Shown in pieces: positions 44,763 to 55,794 of a stretch of 64,000 nucleotides of DNA; position 1 is the first letter of the stretch; every line of letters starts with the position of its first letter. Position numbers and translations under genes: made by a program. Under the pieces are notes generated by a model. That model did no database searches and was not told the origin of the DNA. It was given only the letters and a program-made list of their open reading frames with translations. This DNA comes from Epichloe hybrida (lineage: Eukaryota > Ascomycota > Sordariomycetes > Hypocreales > Clavicipitaceae), in assembly GCA_019022495.1 (NCBI GenBank), contig JAFEKR010000004.1, forward strand, positions 1,302,001 to 1,366,000, written 5' to 3'.

Positions 44763-46342
44763 ATGAAGTTCGTCAAGAGTGTCCATGCGGTGGCTACCCT
44801 GGGTGGCATCTACGCCCCCAAGGACATCAATGTTGACAGCCAGAATAAGTTCCGGAGCTGAGCAGCTTATATTTTTTTTTGAGTCACACTGCTAACCACA
44901 CGTGCAGCCTCGGTCCGAAATGTGGCTGCTACCCTCGCTTATGAAACTATGAGCTATTACACAGGCAACACTACCGATCCCAAATCAAGGGTATGCATGC
45001 CATCAACCCCTCCGTAATATTTGTTGCTCAACAAGTCCCGCCAGGTCATCAGTCTGACGCTCTTTTGCAGGAATATGGCTCTGTCAATAAGCCATACTAT
45101 TGGTGGGTAGCTGGGGCCCTCTGGTGTTCCATGCTGGATTATTACCATTACACCACCGATCCTAGCTACAATGATGTTGTACTGCAAGCCTTGCTGGCCC
45201 CTACCAACCTCGGGGCGGGCAAAGACTACATGCCTGCTGAGCATGCCGACGAAGAAGGCAACGACGATCTGTTCTTCTGGGGCTCAGCTGTCCTGTCTGC
45301 TGCCGAGCGCAACTTCCCTCAGCCCAACTCCAACGTCCCTTCCTGGCTCGACATTTCCATCAACGTTTTCAATCAACTTGCCGGTCGATGGGATACCAAG
45401 AACTGTAATGGCGGTATTTTCTGGCAGATCTACGCCACCAACCCCAACGGCTTAAAGTACAAAAACTCTGTTAGCAACGGTGGCTTCTTTCAGCTGGCAG
45501 CGCGCTTGGCTCGTGCGACGGGCAACCAAACCTATCTCGATTGGGCCGAAAAAATATGGGATTGGAACGCACAGGTTGGCTTCATTGACAGCCAGTCCTA
45601 TCGAATTTACGACGGTGCTGGCATTGAGTCTGGCTGCAAGCAGGTCAACAAGAAATCCTTTTCCTACACGACGGGCATCTTCCTGTACGGCGCTGCAGTC
45701 ATGGCCGAGCAAACCACCGACGACAAGTGGAGCCAGCGCACTGAGAAGATTCTTGACGAGGCTGGCAAGTTTTTCTTCACGGGCAAGGACAAGAACATCA
45801 TGTGGGAACCAGAATGCGAGCCCAAGGGTAATTGCAATTACGACATGATCACCTTCAAGGGATATCTCTCCCGCTTCATGTGGCAGACTGCGCAACTCAT
45901 GCCTTCACTGCGCGAAAAGGTGGAGAGCTTGCTCATCCCTACCGTCAAGGCGCTGACTGGCACTTGCACTGGTGGCAAGTCTGGTCACCAGTGCGGCATG
46001 AAGTGGTACGTGGGTGGCTTTGACAACGTTGTCTCCTTTGGAGGTGCAATGTGCGCGCAGGAGACAGTTCAGGGCCTCCTCGCTCGAGACTCTGCTCTTC
46101 CGCTCAAGGCAAACGAAATCAAGTGGGTGAAGGATGTCACGTTCGCGCCCATTGACACGTATGCCGGCAGCGACACAACCAAGCGCGAAGTAAAGACACC
46201 CGCCTCTCAATCACCGTCCCCAGTCCCTACCCAACCCAGCGATGAGAGTCTAAGCAAGTCGGAGGCAAATGTGGTCACGGGAAACCGGGCAGTATTCACA
46301 GTCGCATTTGGTTCCGTTCTTGCAGCCTGGAGCTTGGCATGA
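44763..46342 (+). CDS. GH76 Dfg5/Dcw1-type mannan endo-1,6-alpha-mannosidase-like cell-wall protein
   Basis: The main exon is 45071-46342 (423 residues). Preceding segments are 44908-44990 (SVRNVAATLAYETMSYYTGN) and a first exon from 44763 (MKFVKSVHAVATLGGIYAPK). The family signature includes PYYWWVAGALW, YMPAEHADEEGNDDLFFW with the acidic NDD motif, GGIFWQIY and RWDTKNCNGG. A Ser/Pro-rich stalk and a hydrophobic tail (FTVAFGSVLAAWSLA) indicate GPI anchoring. Dfg5 and Dcw1 are thought to transfer GPI-anchored mannoproteins into the wall and are needed for growth. The exon 1 to exon 2 junction does not keep phase with any GT donor I can find except a weak one (44803) that removes conserved residues. 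Either a base is missing or this copy is impaired. Confidence 0.85.
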
Positions 46343-47025
46343 TTGATTGCATTACCTCCTCCAAGAACCGTCGTCATGCGCATCCCATTCCGGACTACAA
46401 AGGGGCTCTCGGCACACAGGAGCATTCTTCCTACAAGCAGGGTTCGACCGACTCCCCACTCATTAGGGGTTCCCAAAGGAAAAAAAAAAGGGGAAAAAAA
46501 AAACCGAACATTCCCTCTCTGTCAGGTCGCTTTCCTCCTTTATACGACACGTCCACGAAACATAATCTCCTTGTGTTTGTAAATATGGCACCCCTCAGAG
46601 GTATATACACTGCCCAGCATATAATGCGCCATTTGGGCTTCGAACATGACGTGATACGACTTTTGCATGCTTTGGAAAGGGATGGCGTTGGCATGAATGG
46701 AAACACTTGGTATATGTTACTATAGTACAACAATCCCTCGGGTTGACCCGAGGTATGTACATGGGCTTTAGATGATTGGACAAATTCATTTTTTTCTAAG
46801 CAAGTTCAGATGATGCCACGGCTCTGATTCAATAAAAGTGACTTGTTCATTCTATAAAGTGTCTAGCCCCCCCGCACGTCTATTCTGTGTTATACAAGGG
46901 AAAACAAAGCCAGCTTCCCCGGTGTAATGAAGGACATAAGAAAATATGGAAAGAAGAGCAATGCAATGCAATGTAACGCGATGCGATGCGGCGCAGCACC
47001 ACGGCGCACCCGCATGTCCCATCAT
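46343..47025. other. Convergent 3' region between the GH76 gene and HIS5
   Basis: About 680 bp of 3' flank with A-runs near 46482-46502. No gene seen. Confidence 0.4.
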
Positions 47026-48312
47026 CTACGATGAAGATTTCCTCACCTCAGCCAATGCCTTGCGCAAAGAGTCGAGGAAGCGCGTCACTTCGTCTGGCGT
47101 GCCGACGGTGATGCGCAAACAGCCCTGGCACCCGTGCTCTTTCCCCCGAAACCGGACCACGACGCGCTCCTGCTCCGCGAGTCTCTCGTAGACGGCCAGC
47201 GCCGTCGTGTTGTCCGGGTGGCCGTCCGAGTCGAGTATCTCGTACAGCAGGAAGTTGCTTGCCGTGCCGCCGCGCAGTCTCCCGACGCCCTCAATCGCGG
47301 GCAGTTCCCGCAGCAGGCGCTCGCGCTGGGCCACGAGCTTTGCGCGGTTGCCTGCCATGACGGCGAGGCCCTTGCCGCCGAGGGCGTAGCGCGCGAGGGC
47401 GCTCGTGGGGCTGGCGATGTTGTAAGGAGCCTTCATGTTGTTTAGCAGGCGGGCGATGGGGGCCGGGGCGAAGGCCGCGCCGAGGCGGATGCCCGCCATG
47501 CCGAAGGCCTTGGAGAGGGTCTGCAAGACGACGAGGTTGGGGAACTCGGCTGCTAGCTCGGCGAGGGAGGCGTCTTCCGGGGCGAAATCAATGTAGGCTT
47601 CGTCGAGGACCACCACGCCGTTCCAGGTAGGGTGCTTGAGGATCTGCTGGACGTCGGCCCTGGAGAGCAGCGCGCCGGTGGGGTTGCCGGGGGAGCAGAG
47701 GTAGGCGAGCTTGATGCTCGGGTCCCGCGCCAGGGCGGCCGCGACGGCGGACACATCGAGGGAGAAGTCGGGGGCCGGCGAGAGGGGGACCGTGACGAGG
47801 GCCACGTCGTTGACCTGTGCCGAGACGCCGTACATGCCGTATGTGGGGGGGCATGTGAGGATGCGGTCCTTGCCGGGGACGCAGAAGCACCGGATGAGGG
47901 CGTCGATGGCCTCGTCGGAGCCGACGCCGACGAGGAGGTTGTCGGGGGTGATGGTCTTGGGGGTGTGCGCGTGCGTGTTGCGCAGGTCGCAGAGGAGCTG
48001 CTTCAGCTCGTGCTGGTGAGGGTCTGGGTAGCGGTGCAGGCCGAGGGGGTTGAGGCCCGCGAGGGACGAGTTCGAGTCGGCCACGTCGGAGGAGTGGATC
48101 GAGGGCCCGCAGGCGTTCTCGTTGGCGTCGAGAAGGACGTTTGTGCCGTCGTCTTTGTAGTCGCTGTTTTGGGACGCTGGTTGGTTTGGGGGATGATGCT
48201 CTGGTTTGGAGGGGCAATCCCCGAGGAACACAACTCACTCTCGAGCGCAGCGATATGGCTGCAGCGCCAGGATGTTGGGCCGAGCGCAAGTCTCCAGGTT
48301 GAATGGCGACAT
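47026..48312 (-). CDS. HIS5: Histidinol-phosphate aminotransferase
   Basis: Two exons: 48312-48239 and 48163-47026, giving 403 residues from the core start MSPFNLETCARPNILALQPY. The intron GTGAGT...AAACAG joins YRCARD/DYKDDGTNVLLDANENACGP. It is a PLP fold-type I enzyme with LDANENACGP, HRYPDPHQHELK, CSPGNPTGA, VVLDEAYIDFAPED and the PLP-binding Lys in TLSKAFGMAG (about Lys243). A substrate-binding RITVGTPDE lies near the end. It catalyses transamination between glutamate and imidazole-acetol phosphate in histidine synthesis. An in-frame upstream ATG at 48447 would add 45 residues carrying 16 His, described separately. Codon use here is very GC-rich. Confidence 0.95.
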
Positions 48313-48447
48313 GGCGATTCGGGATCTGGGTGGGTGGCGATGGTGATGGTGGACGTGGACGTGGACGTGGTCGTGGTGGTCGTGGTGGTCGTGGTGGTCG
48401 TGGTGGAGGGGTAGTTGGAGGGGTTGTTGGCAAGACTCCATGTCCAT
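48313..48447 (-). promoter_or_regulatory. In-frame His-rich leader upstream of HIS5
   Basis: Reading from ATG 48447 (a second ATG is at 48441), 45 codons run without a stop into the core HIS5 start. Residues 15-38 read HH-D four times, then HVHVHV, HHHH and RH, with 16 His in 24 positions. The DNA is a GTGGTC-type repeat on the plus strand. It may be an N-terminal extension, a leader sensitive to His-tRNA supply, or merely a 5' UTR repeat. Its transcription is not shown here. Confidence 0.45.
48359..48407. repeat. GTGGTCGTG/GTGGAC microsatellite
   Basis: Units GTGGAC then GTGGTCGTG repeat for about 50 bp; the array encodes the His-Asp and His-Val runs of the HIS5 leader on the minus strand. 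Confidence 0.8.
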
Positions 48448-48478
48448 GAGGAGTGATAAGATAAGAGGAAAAATACTT

Positions 48479-48485
48479 TGAGTCA
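48479..48485. promoter_or_regulatory. Candidate Cpc1/Gcn4 site upstream of HIS5
   Basis: TGAGTCA is the exact palindromic-type Gcn4/Cpc1 consensus. It lies about 170 bp upstream of the core HIS5 ATG and 32 bp upstream of the in-frame leader ATG. Amino-acid synthesis genes are known targets of this factor, so cross-pathway control is likely; this is a motif match only. Confidence 0.55.
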
Positions 48486-49693
48486 ACGGCGAGCCCCTCC
48501 GAGTCCGGAGGCATCATCTTCGTGCGCAAACGATTAGGTAATTCCCTGGTTATTTAAATCGCATCAACCCGCACGAGCCATGCTACAGGAAGAAGTAACA
48601 TGTTCAAGACCACAAACGTCCGTATGTAATCCATGTGATTGCTGCGAACCTCTTTGCCACTGCCATTGCCATGGGTGCCGCGAAACCTCAGACTTGGCAC
48701 AGGTTGTATTACAGGGTGTCGCCATCCTGCAGCCGGGGGGGGCGTTGGAATGAACTTGCAACGCTGGAAGGAATTTCTTTCTTGGCCATCCATTCAATGG
48801 ACCCGAGGCTTTTTCTGCTCAGCTTATTCGGACACAGCATCTCGACTTATTAGTAAAGAGGTGGACGACCTGCGCGTTTGTTTACTACGTAATAACGTAA
48901 GCTGACCTGACAAGGATAATGCGTGGTACGATACTTCGTGAAACAAGTCGCTCCTGCGGCCAGTGAGTGCCTCGGCCTCGGTCTGAAATGGACGGCCTCA
49001 CGGAGCTGTTGAAGGACTCAGAAGGAGCCATATGGGCCGATTACACGACGTGTCAGATGGATGCGTTATTATCGTTGGAGTCATTGGGGAAAAGCATTTC
49101 ATCCCAGAGGATATCGCCTGCATGAAAGGCGTCGCAGTCAAGACCGAGAAGAAGGCCAAGTACGTGCAATTGATTATACGCTCAAACAGACGTATAATAT
49201 AGACGTACTACAATGTTTGTTGGCTGACGACTTCCAACCAGCACAGTGCGCCTATCCCAATCCAGCTTCCAAGTTCCACGGATTTAGACAGTGTCAGAGC
49301 CCCTTTACATCACTGTGCGATCGACAACCCAGATCGACACTGAATCACCAAAAACAGTTCCCGGCAGCGAGCTAGCTCGTCAAGCGATACATCCTTTTTT
49401 CGGCATTTGTCTACATGTAGGGACCGATGGACTGATGAGCGGGGTATGACTGGAAACAATCGAGGTTTGCGAAGCAAATATTTGCTTCATTTCAATGCCG
49501 CTCTCAGTGGTACACAAGTCATTGTACGTCACTGCCTCGCTTAGACCCATTCGTCTGTTCGTTGACCCGGACACCTACTGTTTAAGAACATCAGTCTCTT
49601 CGTCCGCTTTCCGTTTTGATCTCTCCTTCATGTCGGGACATGCCCATATCAAGCTGCAGACCTCATGGGCTGTCGTGCGGTAGATGACGAGAC
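48486..49693. other. Intergenic region between HIS5 and the MFS gene
   Basis: About 1.2 kb. A possible two-exon ORF starts at 49032 (see findings); otherwise I see no gene. Confidence 0.4.
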
Positions 49694-51764
49694 ATGATGA
49701 ATCATGACAGAGAGTCGCCCGCCGCTACGCCTGCCGCTACGCCCGCCGTCGAGGATCACGGGAGACGAACGAAATCATTTGCCTCATCGTTGCCAAATAA
49801 TGGGCTTGTTATAAAGCGGAAGGAGCCCATTGCGGCTTGGAGGCTGGTGGTGTTGTTTGGATGGTACGTGGTGAAAAGAGCCAATCTTGATTGACTATGG
49901 ATGAATGACAGTAGACATGCTAACACTGATGCCTGTTTAGTGTTGGTATGGGGCTGTTTCTATCTCTGATAGATGCCACTGTAGTGGCTACCATGCTTGT
50001 GGAAGTATCGGAGGATTTCCAAGACTTCAGGACGTCGTCATGGGTAGTGTTGAGCTACACGTTGACCGAAGTTGGTGAGTGAAACCGGCCAGTCAGTCAC
50101 CAGTTGAGTAGGATTTGGCTGATACGTGCCAGGCTTTGCCGTCGCCATGGCTCGATTCTCCGATGCCGTCGGGAGAAAGACAATAGTGTGCACGTCATTC
50201 ATTATTTTTCTGGCTGCATCCATGGGATGTGGTGCCTCAACCACCCTCGATCAGCTTATCGGTTTCCGTGCCGTGCAAGGAATCGGCGGCGCAGGCATGT
50301 ATTCCATGGCCATGATCACTTTCCCAGAGCTCAGTCCGCCCTCCAAAGTTGTCCTTGTTACTTCAACTCTGGGAGTGATTGTGGCTCTGGCTGGGCTGGT
50401 TGGCCCAGTGCTGGGGGGCCTGCTCACGACTTACGTTGGCTGGCGATATGTTTTCTGGATCAAGTGAGGCCTATCGTCTTTTAGCTTGGAATTGCCTGAT
50501 ACCTGTGGGGAAAACTAATCCTGCTGTTCAGCGGCCCCTGCGCCTTCGTCCCAGCAGTGTTGCTCCTTTTCCTGTGGCCAAAGGACTATCAGCTGTTCGT
50601 GAAAATTTCATTTCGACAACTTGACTACATGGGGGCAGTCTTGGTCCTGGCTGGAACTGTTCTTCCGGTCTTCATCATCAACCAAGCTGCCATCAAAGAT
50701 TATGCTTGGGGAAGCGCCACAACGATTACTGTCTTGATTTTGGCAGGCCTTTGCTGGGTATCGCTCATCGTGTGGCAGAGAGTGCTCTTCAAGAACCCCA
50801 AACTACACCTTATCCGAGCACAGCTGCCATGGCGGATTATTTCGAGCCGTGTCATGATGGCCGCCAGCCTGTAAGTTTCAAGTCTCGAGCCTCAAGCTCA
50901 ACTTGCACAGTCTCGAGTCCTGATGTAAAATCCCGAAACTAGAGATACTTTTCTGTCCGGATTTGTCTTGCTTCTCACAGTCATCAACATTCCTCTTCGG
51001 TCACAGATCGTCAACTCGTATGGACCAGTCAAAGCAGGTGCGCTGTTGCTTCCCATGATGGGCGGTGGCGCTGCTGGTTGTGCTTTGGGTGGTGGCCTCT
51101 CACTGAGGAAAAACACCATCTTTCCGCTTCTTGTCGCTGCTAGCATAATCACAGCGATAGCTTCTGGGCTTCTTTCTGATCTACCGGATGACTGGAAACC
51201 GCCGCCGAAGCAATGGGCCCTTGAGGCTATTCTTGGGTTGGGCGTTGGTCTGAAGATATCGAGCACGACCTTTCTCTCTGTACTTCAAGTCGGCTTCGAG
51301 GACCACGGTGAGTCTGGAGCGAGTTTACTGCCTTATTGGAAGACCCAGGTCAATGATAGTAGAAAGCAGTCGCTGACTCTCGACATGTAGCTATATCCCA
51401 GGGCATAATCGCTCAAATGCGAGTGTTTGGGGGCAGCATTGGCGTCGCAATCAGCATCATCGTACTGATCACGAGGATCCAAACCAACCTGAAGGATATT
51501 CTGACACCTGAGCAGCTGGCCAACTTTTACAGCTCACCTCTGGCAATATTCACATTTTCATCTGCCCAGCAAATGCTAGCCAGGGAGGCCTTCATCGATG
51601 CCTTCCGAATTGACATGTATATATGCCTCGGCGTTTCAGTGGCGTCGCTATTCGTCTCGCTCTTAACGTACCAAAAACATCCACCGTCGGTCAAATCTCG
51701 ACTGGATGATCTTGAGGCAGAGTTGTCCCGCAGCGCTGCTTTGTCTGGTTCGTCGGAGGTATGA
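49694..51764 (+). CDS. MFS drug/H+ antiporter-type transporter
   Basis: Six exons: 49694-49863, 49941-50074, 50133-50463, 50532-50870, 50943-51307 and 51391-51764, giving 570 residues; all junctions are in phase. A polar N-terminus precedes about 14 hydrophobic segments. The second loop has MARFSDAVGRKT, the MFS motif A, and the family segment VQGIGGAGMYSMAMI resembles motif C-like regions of drug antiporters. The length and helix number suggest a DHA2-type multidrug or metabolite exporter in the plasma membrane. No biosynthetic gene cluster is beside it, so the substrate cannot be guessed. It lies beyond HIS5 but is not co-directional with it. Confidence 0.88.
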
Positions 51765-52564
51765 GGGAACGCGAGGGGGCATCCGGGTGGTTGGGTTTCT
51801 GCTTATCCAAGTTCAACCCCCATAATGTATGATGCAAATGATATTTTAGTGCCCATGAAAAGCGATTTCCATGACCTCGCATCGAGAAAGACTCTCTCCA
51901 CGTGTCGCCATGTTGGGTGAGAGGTTAAAACGTGACCGACCAGGCTGCCCCGCCGTTACATACAACTGTACATACAACCCCACACTGTATGTATGTACGG
52001 ATTATGTACATATTACATAGACCGACCCAGACCGACCGACCAGCCCCGTCCCGTCACGTCAACCTTTCCACCTTCGTTCGGCCAACCTCATCTTTCCGCA
52101 ATCGCAGATTCCACGACGCGCGCCCGAACGGAGAGCGCTCGCCCTCGGCCCGTCGGCCCCAACACAACAACACAACTGCCTCCCAGACACCAAGACGATA
52201 GCCCCCCTCCGACTTGCTGCATCTCCATTGCGGTGTACAACATTCATGAAAACGACCACGTCGGTTTTCCCTGCCCTTCAGAGCATCCGCCGCGCCCAAC
52301 GTCACAAAGCTAGCAGAATCCCCGCGAGAGTCAAGATAGCGCTCATAGTAATTGGCAAGCATAGAGAAAAGAGGCTATCGGAGCTGCGTCTGGTATCATA
52401 ATTTGCCGCCTCCGACCCATGACCATATTGTGTCGAAATCGCCAAGCTCTGGTCCATCGTCACTGAAGTCGTCCTGTCTCCCTGCCGCATCGCGTCTTGG
52501 CCGTGGTCCGTCGGGCCTTTTCGCCTCAATCGAACCTCCGTTGGGAAGCCCTTCCCCTTCCGCC
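51765..52564. other. Intergenic region upstream of the Gln-rich gene
   Basis: About 800 bp; short frames here show no protein character. Presumed 3' end of the MFS gene and promoter of the next one. Confidence 0.4.
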
Positions 52565-54344
52565 ATGTATAATGCGGGCTACAGCTTTGGCAATCCGGCT
52601 TTCAACCAGTCCGGTGCGCCACAGCAGCAGCAGGGACAACAACAAACGCAGGGACAACAACAGCAGCAGGGACAGCAGCAGCAGCAGGGACAGCCCAATC
52701 CGCAGATGATGTTTAATCAGCAGCAGCAGTTTGGCGGTATGCCGCAAGGAGCCTTCAACCCTGGAGCCAATTCTCAATTGATGCAGGGTATGCCGGGCGG
52801 AATGATGCAGAATCCTGGTATGCCCAGCATGCCTTCTAATGGCCAAAGTGAGTTGCTCTACCTCTCCGAGACGGCCGGTGCGCCCGCCGATTGTTGAACC
52901 TGGCATACGATACTCCGAGGCAATCTGACTCGAGGCGAACAACGGGTGATTACTAACGTGCCGCGACTACAGTGCCTGGATACCCTCAACCGTTCCCTGG
53001 AGGAGCGTACGGTCAGATGATGCCCGGCGGCGCTCCGCAGAACTTCGCGCCAAACAACTACATGATGGCCGGTGGTATGCAAGGGTTTTCAATGAACCAG
53101 CCGGGCATGAACCCTCAACAAGTGCAACTGATGCAGAGGATGCAAGCACAGCAAGCACAGCAAGCACAGCAAGTTCAGCAAGCGGCTCAGCAAGCGGCTC
53201 AACAGCAGCAGCATCAGCATCAGCATCAGCATCAACAGCAGCATCAACAGCAGCACCACCACCAACACCAACAACCACAGCACCAACAACCACAACCACA
53301 ACAGCCACAACAACAACAACATCATCCTCACCAGGGTCAGCAGCATCAGCAGCATTCTCAGCAAAGCCAGCAATCGCAACAGCAACAAGCACAGCACCCG
53401 CCTCAACAGCACCAGCCCCAGCAGCAGCAGCAGCAACATCAGGCTCTCCAACAACAGATCAACCCAAGCATGAATCAGGTTTCCACTCCACAAAGACCTG
53501 CGAGCGCAGCTCAAGGCACCCCGACGAATGTCATGCACCACCACCAGCACCCACTGTTCAATGCTCCGCAGCCCCAAGGCCAAAATCAAACTCCTCAAAA
53601 TGCCCAGCAGTCATCTGCTTTAGGTACACCGCAAACACCGACGTTCTCCGCTAGTCATGGCGGAGGCATGAGCCTCCCAACATCCGCAACACCAATGAGC
53701 CCCGGTACCGAACTTCGTGAGAAGGAAAGGTTCGCACTACTACTAGACATCAATCATGAGCTGTTGTATGAGTCGATCCAGATCCAAACTACACAACAAG
53801 AGTTGAAGAAGGAAAATCCCCCGGCAAGCGGTAATCCAGCAGACCGAAAGCCAACCGAGGAAGAAAACTTATTCCAGCAAGATTACCTTCAGTACGTGCT
53901 GCTACATGCCGAGAGTTATGCCTGTGCTAACCTTTTCGTCCCAGATGTATGAGAAGACTACAGGCAAATTTGTCCTATATGGCCGCTTTAGCGGACCGCA
54001 AACCGGAGGTCAAGGCCCCCCCTTGTCCGGCATACCTCAGCGCGCCTCCTCTGAATTTGTCACTACAATTGAGGACAGCACCCGCCGGAGCTGAAGGACA
54101 GGACGCGAATATAGATACCCTGGCGGACAGGCAAGAGCGAGACAAGTCGATCAAGGACTTGTATCGCAGGCTTCAGGCTGTGTTTCCCGGATTTGACCCC
54201 AAGAAGGAACCTGTCTTCCGTGCGCCAGGATCAGGGCAGAAACCAGGCGCCCAGGGTTCAAACCAGGCAAGCCCCATTGTTCAACAAAATCCCCAGATGC
54301 CAACCATGACAATTCCACCTGGTCATCCCGGCATGATGGGATGA
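52565..54344 (+). CDS. Gln-rich nuclear-type protein with SSXT/SS18-like segment
   Basis: Three exons: 52565-52847, 52973-53891 and 53945-54344, giving 533 residues. The second junction is inside the key motif (QDYLQ/CMRRLQANLSYMAALADR). Residues 1-300 are Gln/Met/Pro/His-rich with runs encoded by CAG/CAA (52621-52700 and 53195-53455). The constrained part, REKERFALLLDINHELLYES...YLQCMRRLQANLSYMAALAD (about 330-425), resembles the SSXT (SS18/Snf11) domain, in which an LLDxNHxLI helix precedes a QMLHxNLxYLAxIAD helix. A C-terminal helix (KDLYRRLQAVFPGFDPKKEP) follows. SS18 and Snf11 are SWI/SNF subunits, so a chromatin role is likely; family membership is by pattern only. The first intron contains TACTAAC. 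Confidence 0.75.
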
Positions 54345-55794
54345 TGTGTCCACTGATTGTGACAGGGAAAGTGAATTTAAATGAGGACCTTTGATACGGG
54401 GCGATGCCACGAACTGCGCATCTATCGATGACGACATGCTTGGTGTACAAAATTAGTATACAATCCTTCTTTAGGAGCTTCCCTTGAAAAAGGTGTCATT
54501 AGCTTCGGGAAAGCCTGATCTGCGACTGGTCGGGATGGCTTCGCCTCTCTTGTTGTCAACTACGTGCAAGTCACAACTGTGAGCTGCGGAAAGGGAAGCC
54601 GAGAATGTGGCTCGTGTACAACTTGTAAGTACTAGCATTAGGATATTGAATGCCGACATCTTGTGGCATATCTTTGTTCGCGAGAGGCAGCCTTTTTTGT
54701 GATATTTGATGCCTCTCCTCACCGTAACTTGTCTTGTGTTCCCACCGTACTCCGCCTACCAACTCATGAGCCTCATCAGCGCTGGCCTAGCCCTGAGAGA
54801 TGATTTGGAAGGGGGACCCATATCCTCGATCTGGGGGAATCTTTATCATGGGACGCAAGCTATTACGTGGATATCTGCGATCAGCTCTTTGAGCCAGTTT
54901 TTGAGACGATTGCGCGCTTAGACAGTCAATTAATCAGCCAGCCAGCCAGCCAGCCAGTCAATCAATCAAGGCCAGGCATGATAGACAATGTGCCGTAAGT
55001 CAAAGATAAACCCACATTTACCATCAAGGACTCGCAATGACAGGAGCAAGCGCAGGTCATAGCATACATACCATGCATTTCCCACTTCATCAATGCCCAC
55101 CACAATCCCTGAGGGCTTTATTCAAATACCCTAATTTTACTAAGGCAGCCAAAGTTCAGGTGCTTGTGAGATGGAATAATCAGCGCGGCACCCGAGAACA
55201 GTCACCAGACTTTGATGCCCGTGAGCGTTGGGAAAGAATGAGCGGGGCACCAAAGAATGGTCACGAGACTTTTACAATAGTGCGTCTAGAATGACAATCC
55301 TCGCTGCTAATATAGATCCGTACATGTAGTCGCAGTGGCCCCAGCGGGTTCTTTGACCGCAATTGCCCAATGAGAGCGCGTGGTGGGGAGCCAACTTGCA
55401 CCCATGCCCATGCAGCAAGGGACCCGAACACCGACGAACCAGAGGGCAGAATGGACCGAAAAAAAAAAGTTTCATAATCCCGCATCCGGGGACTCGCTTC
55501 TCTCGTCAGTCAAATCTCTCCACAAACCCTCCACATACTAGGGACAGAAAGTAAAGAAATTATTCACAATTCTGTTGCTGCGGCAGATGATTGCGAGGTA
55601 AAGCTTGAGACCTGTCCAAGAAAGCTCTGAGAACGAGTTTTCTTGCCCAGCTGTCGCTAGCAGATCCCACCGCACCCAGAGCATCTATCTATCTCTTCTG
55701 ATCGAATCGTGCTTCTGCCCCGCCAAATAATTCTTCTCATCTTTCCCTTCTCTTATTCCTACCGCGAACCGCAAACCACATAACCCGCTTCAAA
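54345..55794. other. Intergenic region upstream of URA2
   Basis: About 1.45 kb. It includes a CAGC(CAGC)n/CAATCAAT tetranucleotide stretch near 54933-54967. The last 300 bp is pyrimidine-rich, as in fungal promoters. No supported gene. Confidence 0.45.

Noticed and set aside
46440..46465. GGTTCGA-type tRNA B-box-like sequence
   Set aside because: No A-box or cloverleaf arms at the right spacing; same for similar hits near 5004 and 20494.
47632..48414. 260-residue plus-strand frame antisense to HIS5
   Set aside because: Low-complexity Val/Gly shadow caused by the GC-rich HIS5 codons and the repeat; no independent evidence.
53089..53598. Leu-rich minus-strand frame opposite the Gln-rich gene
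   Set aside because: Antisense reading of CAG/CAA runs gives poly-Leu; artefact.
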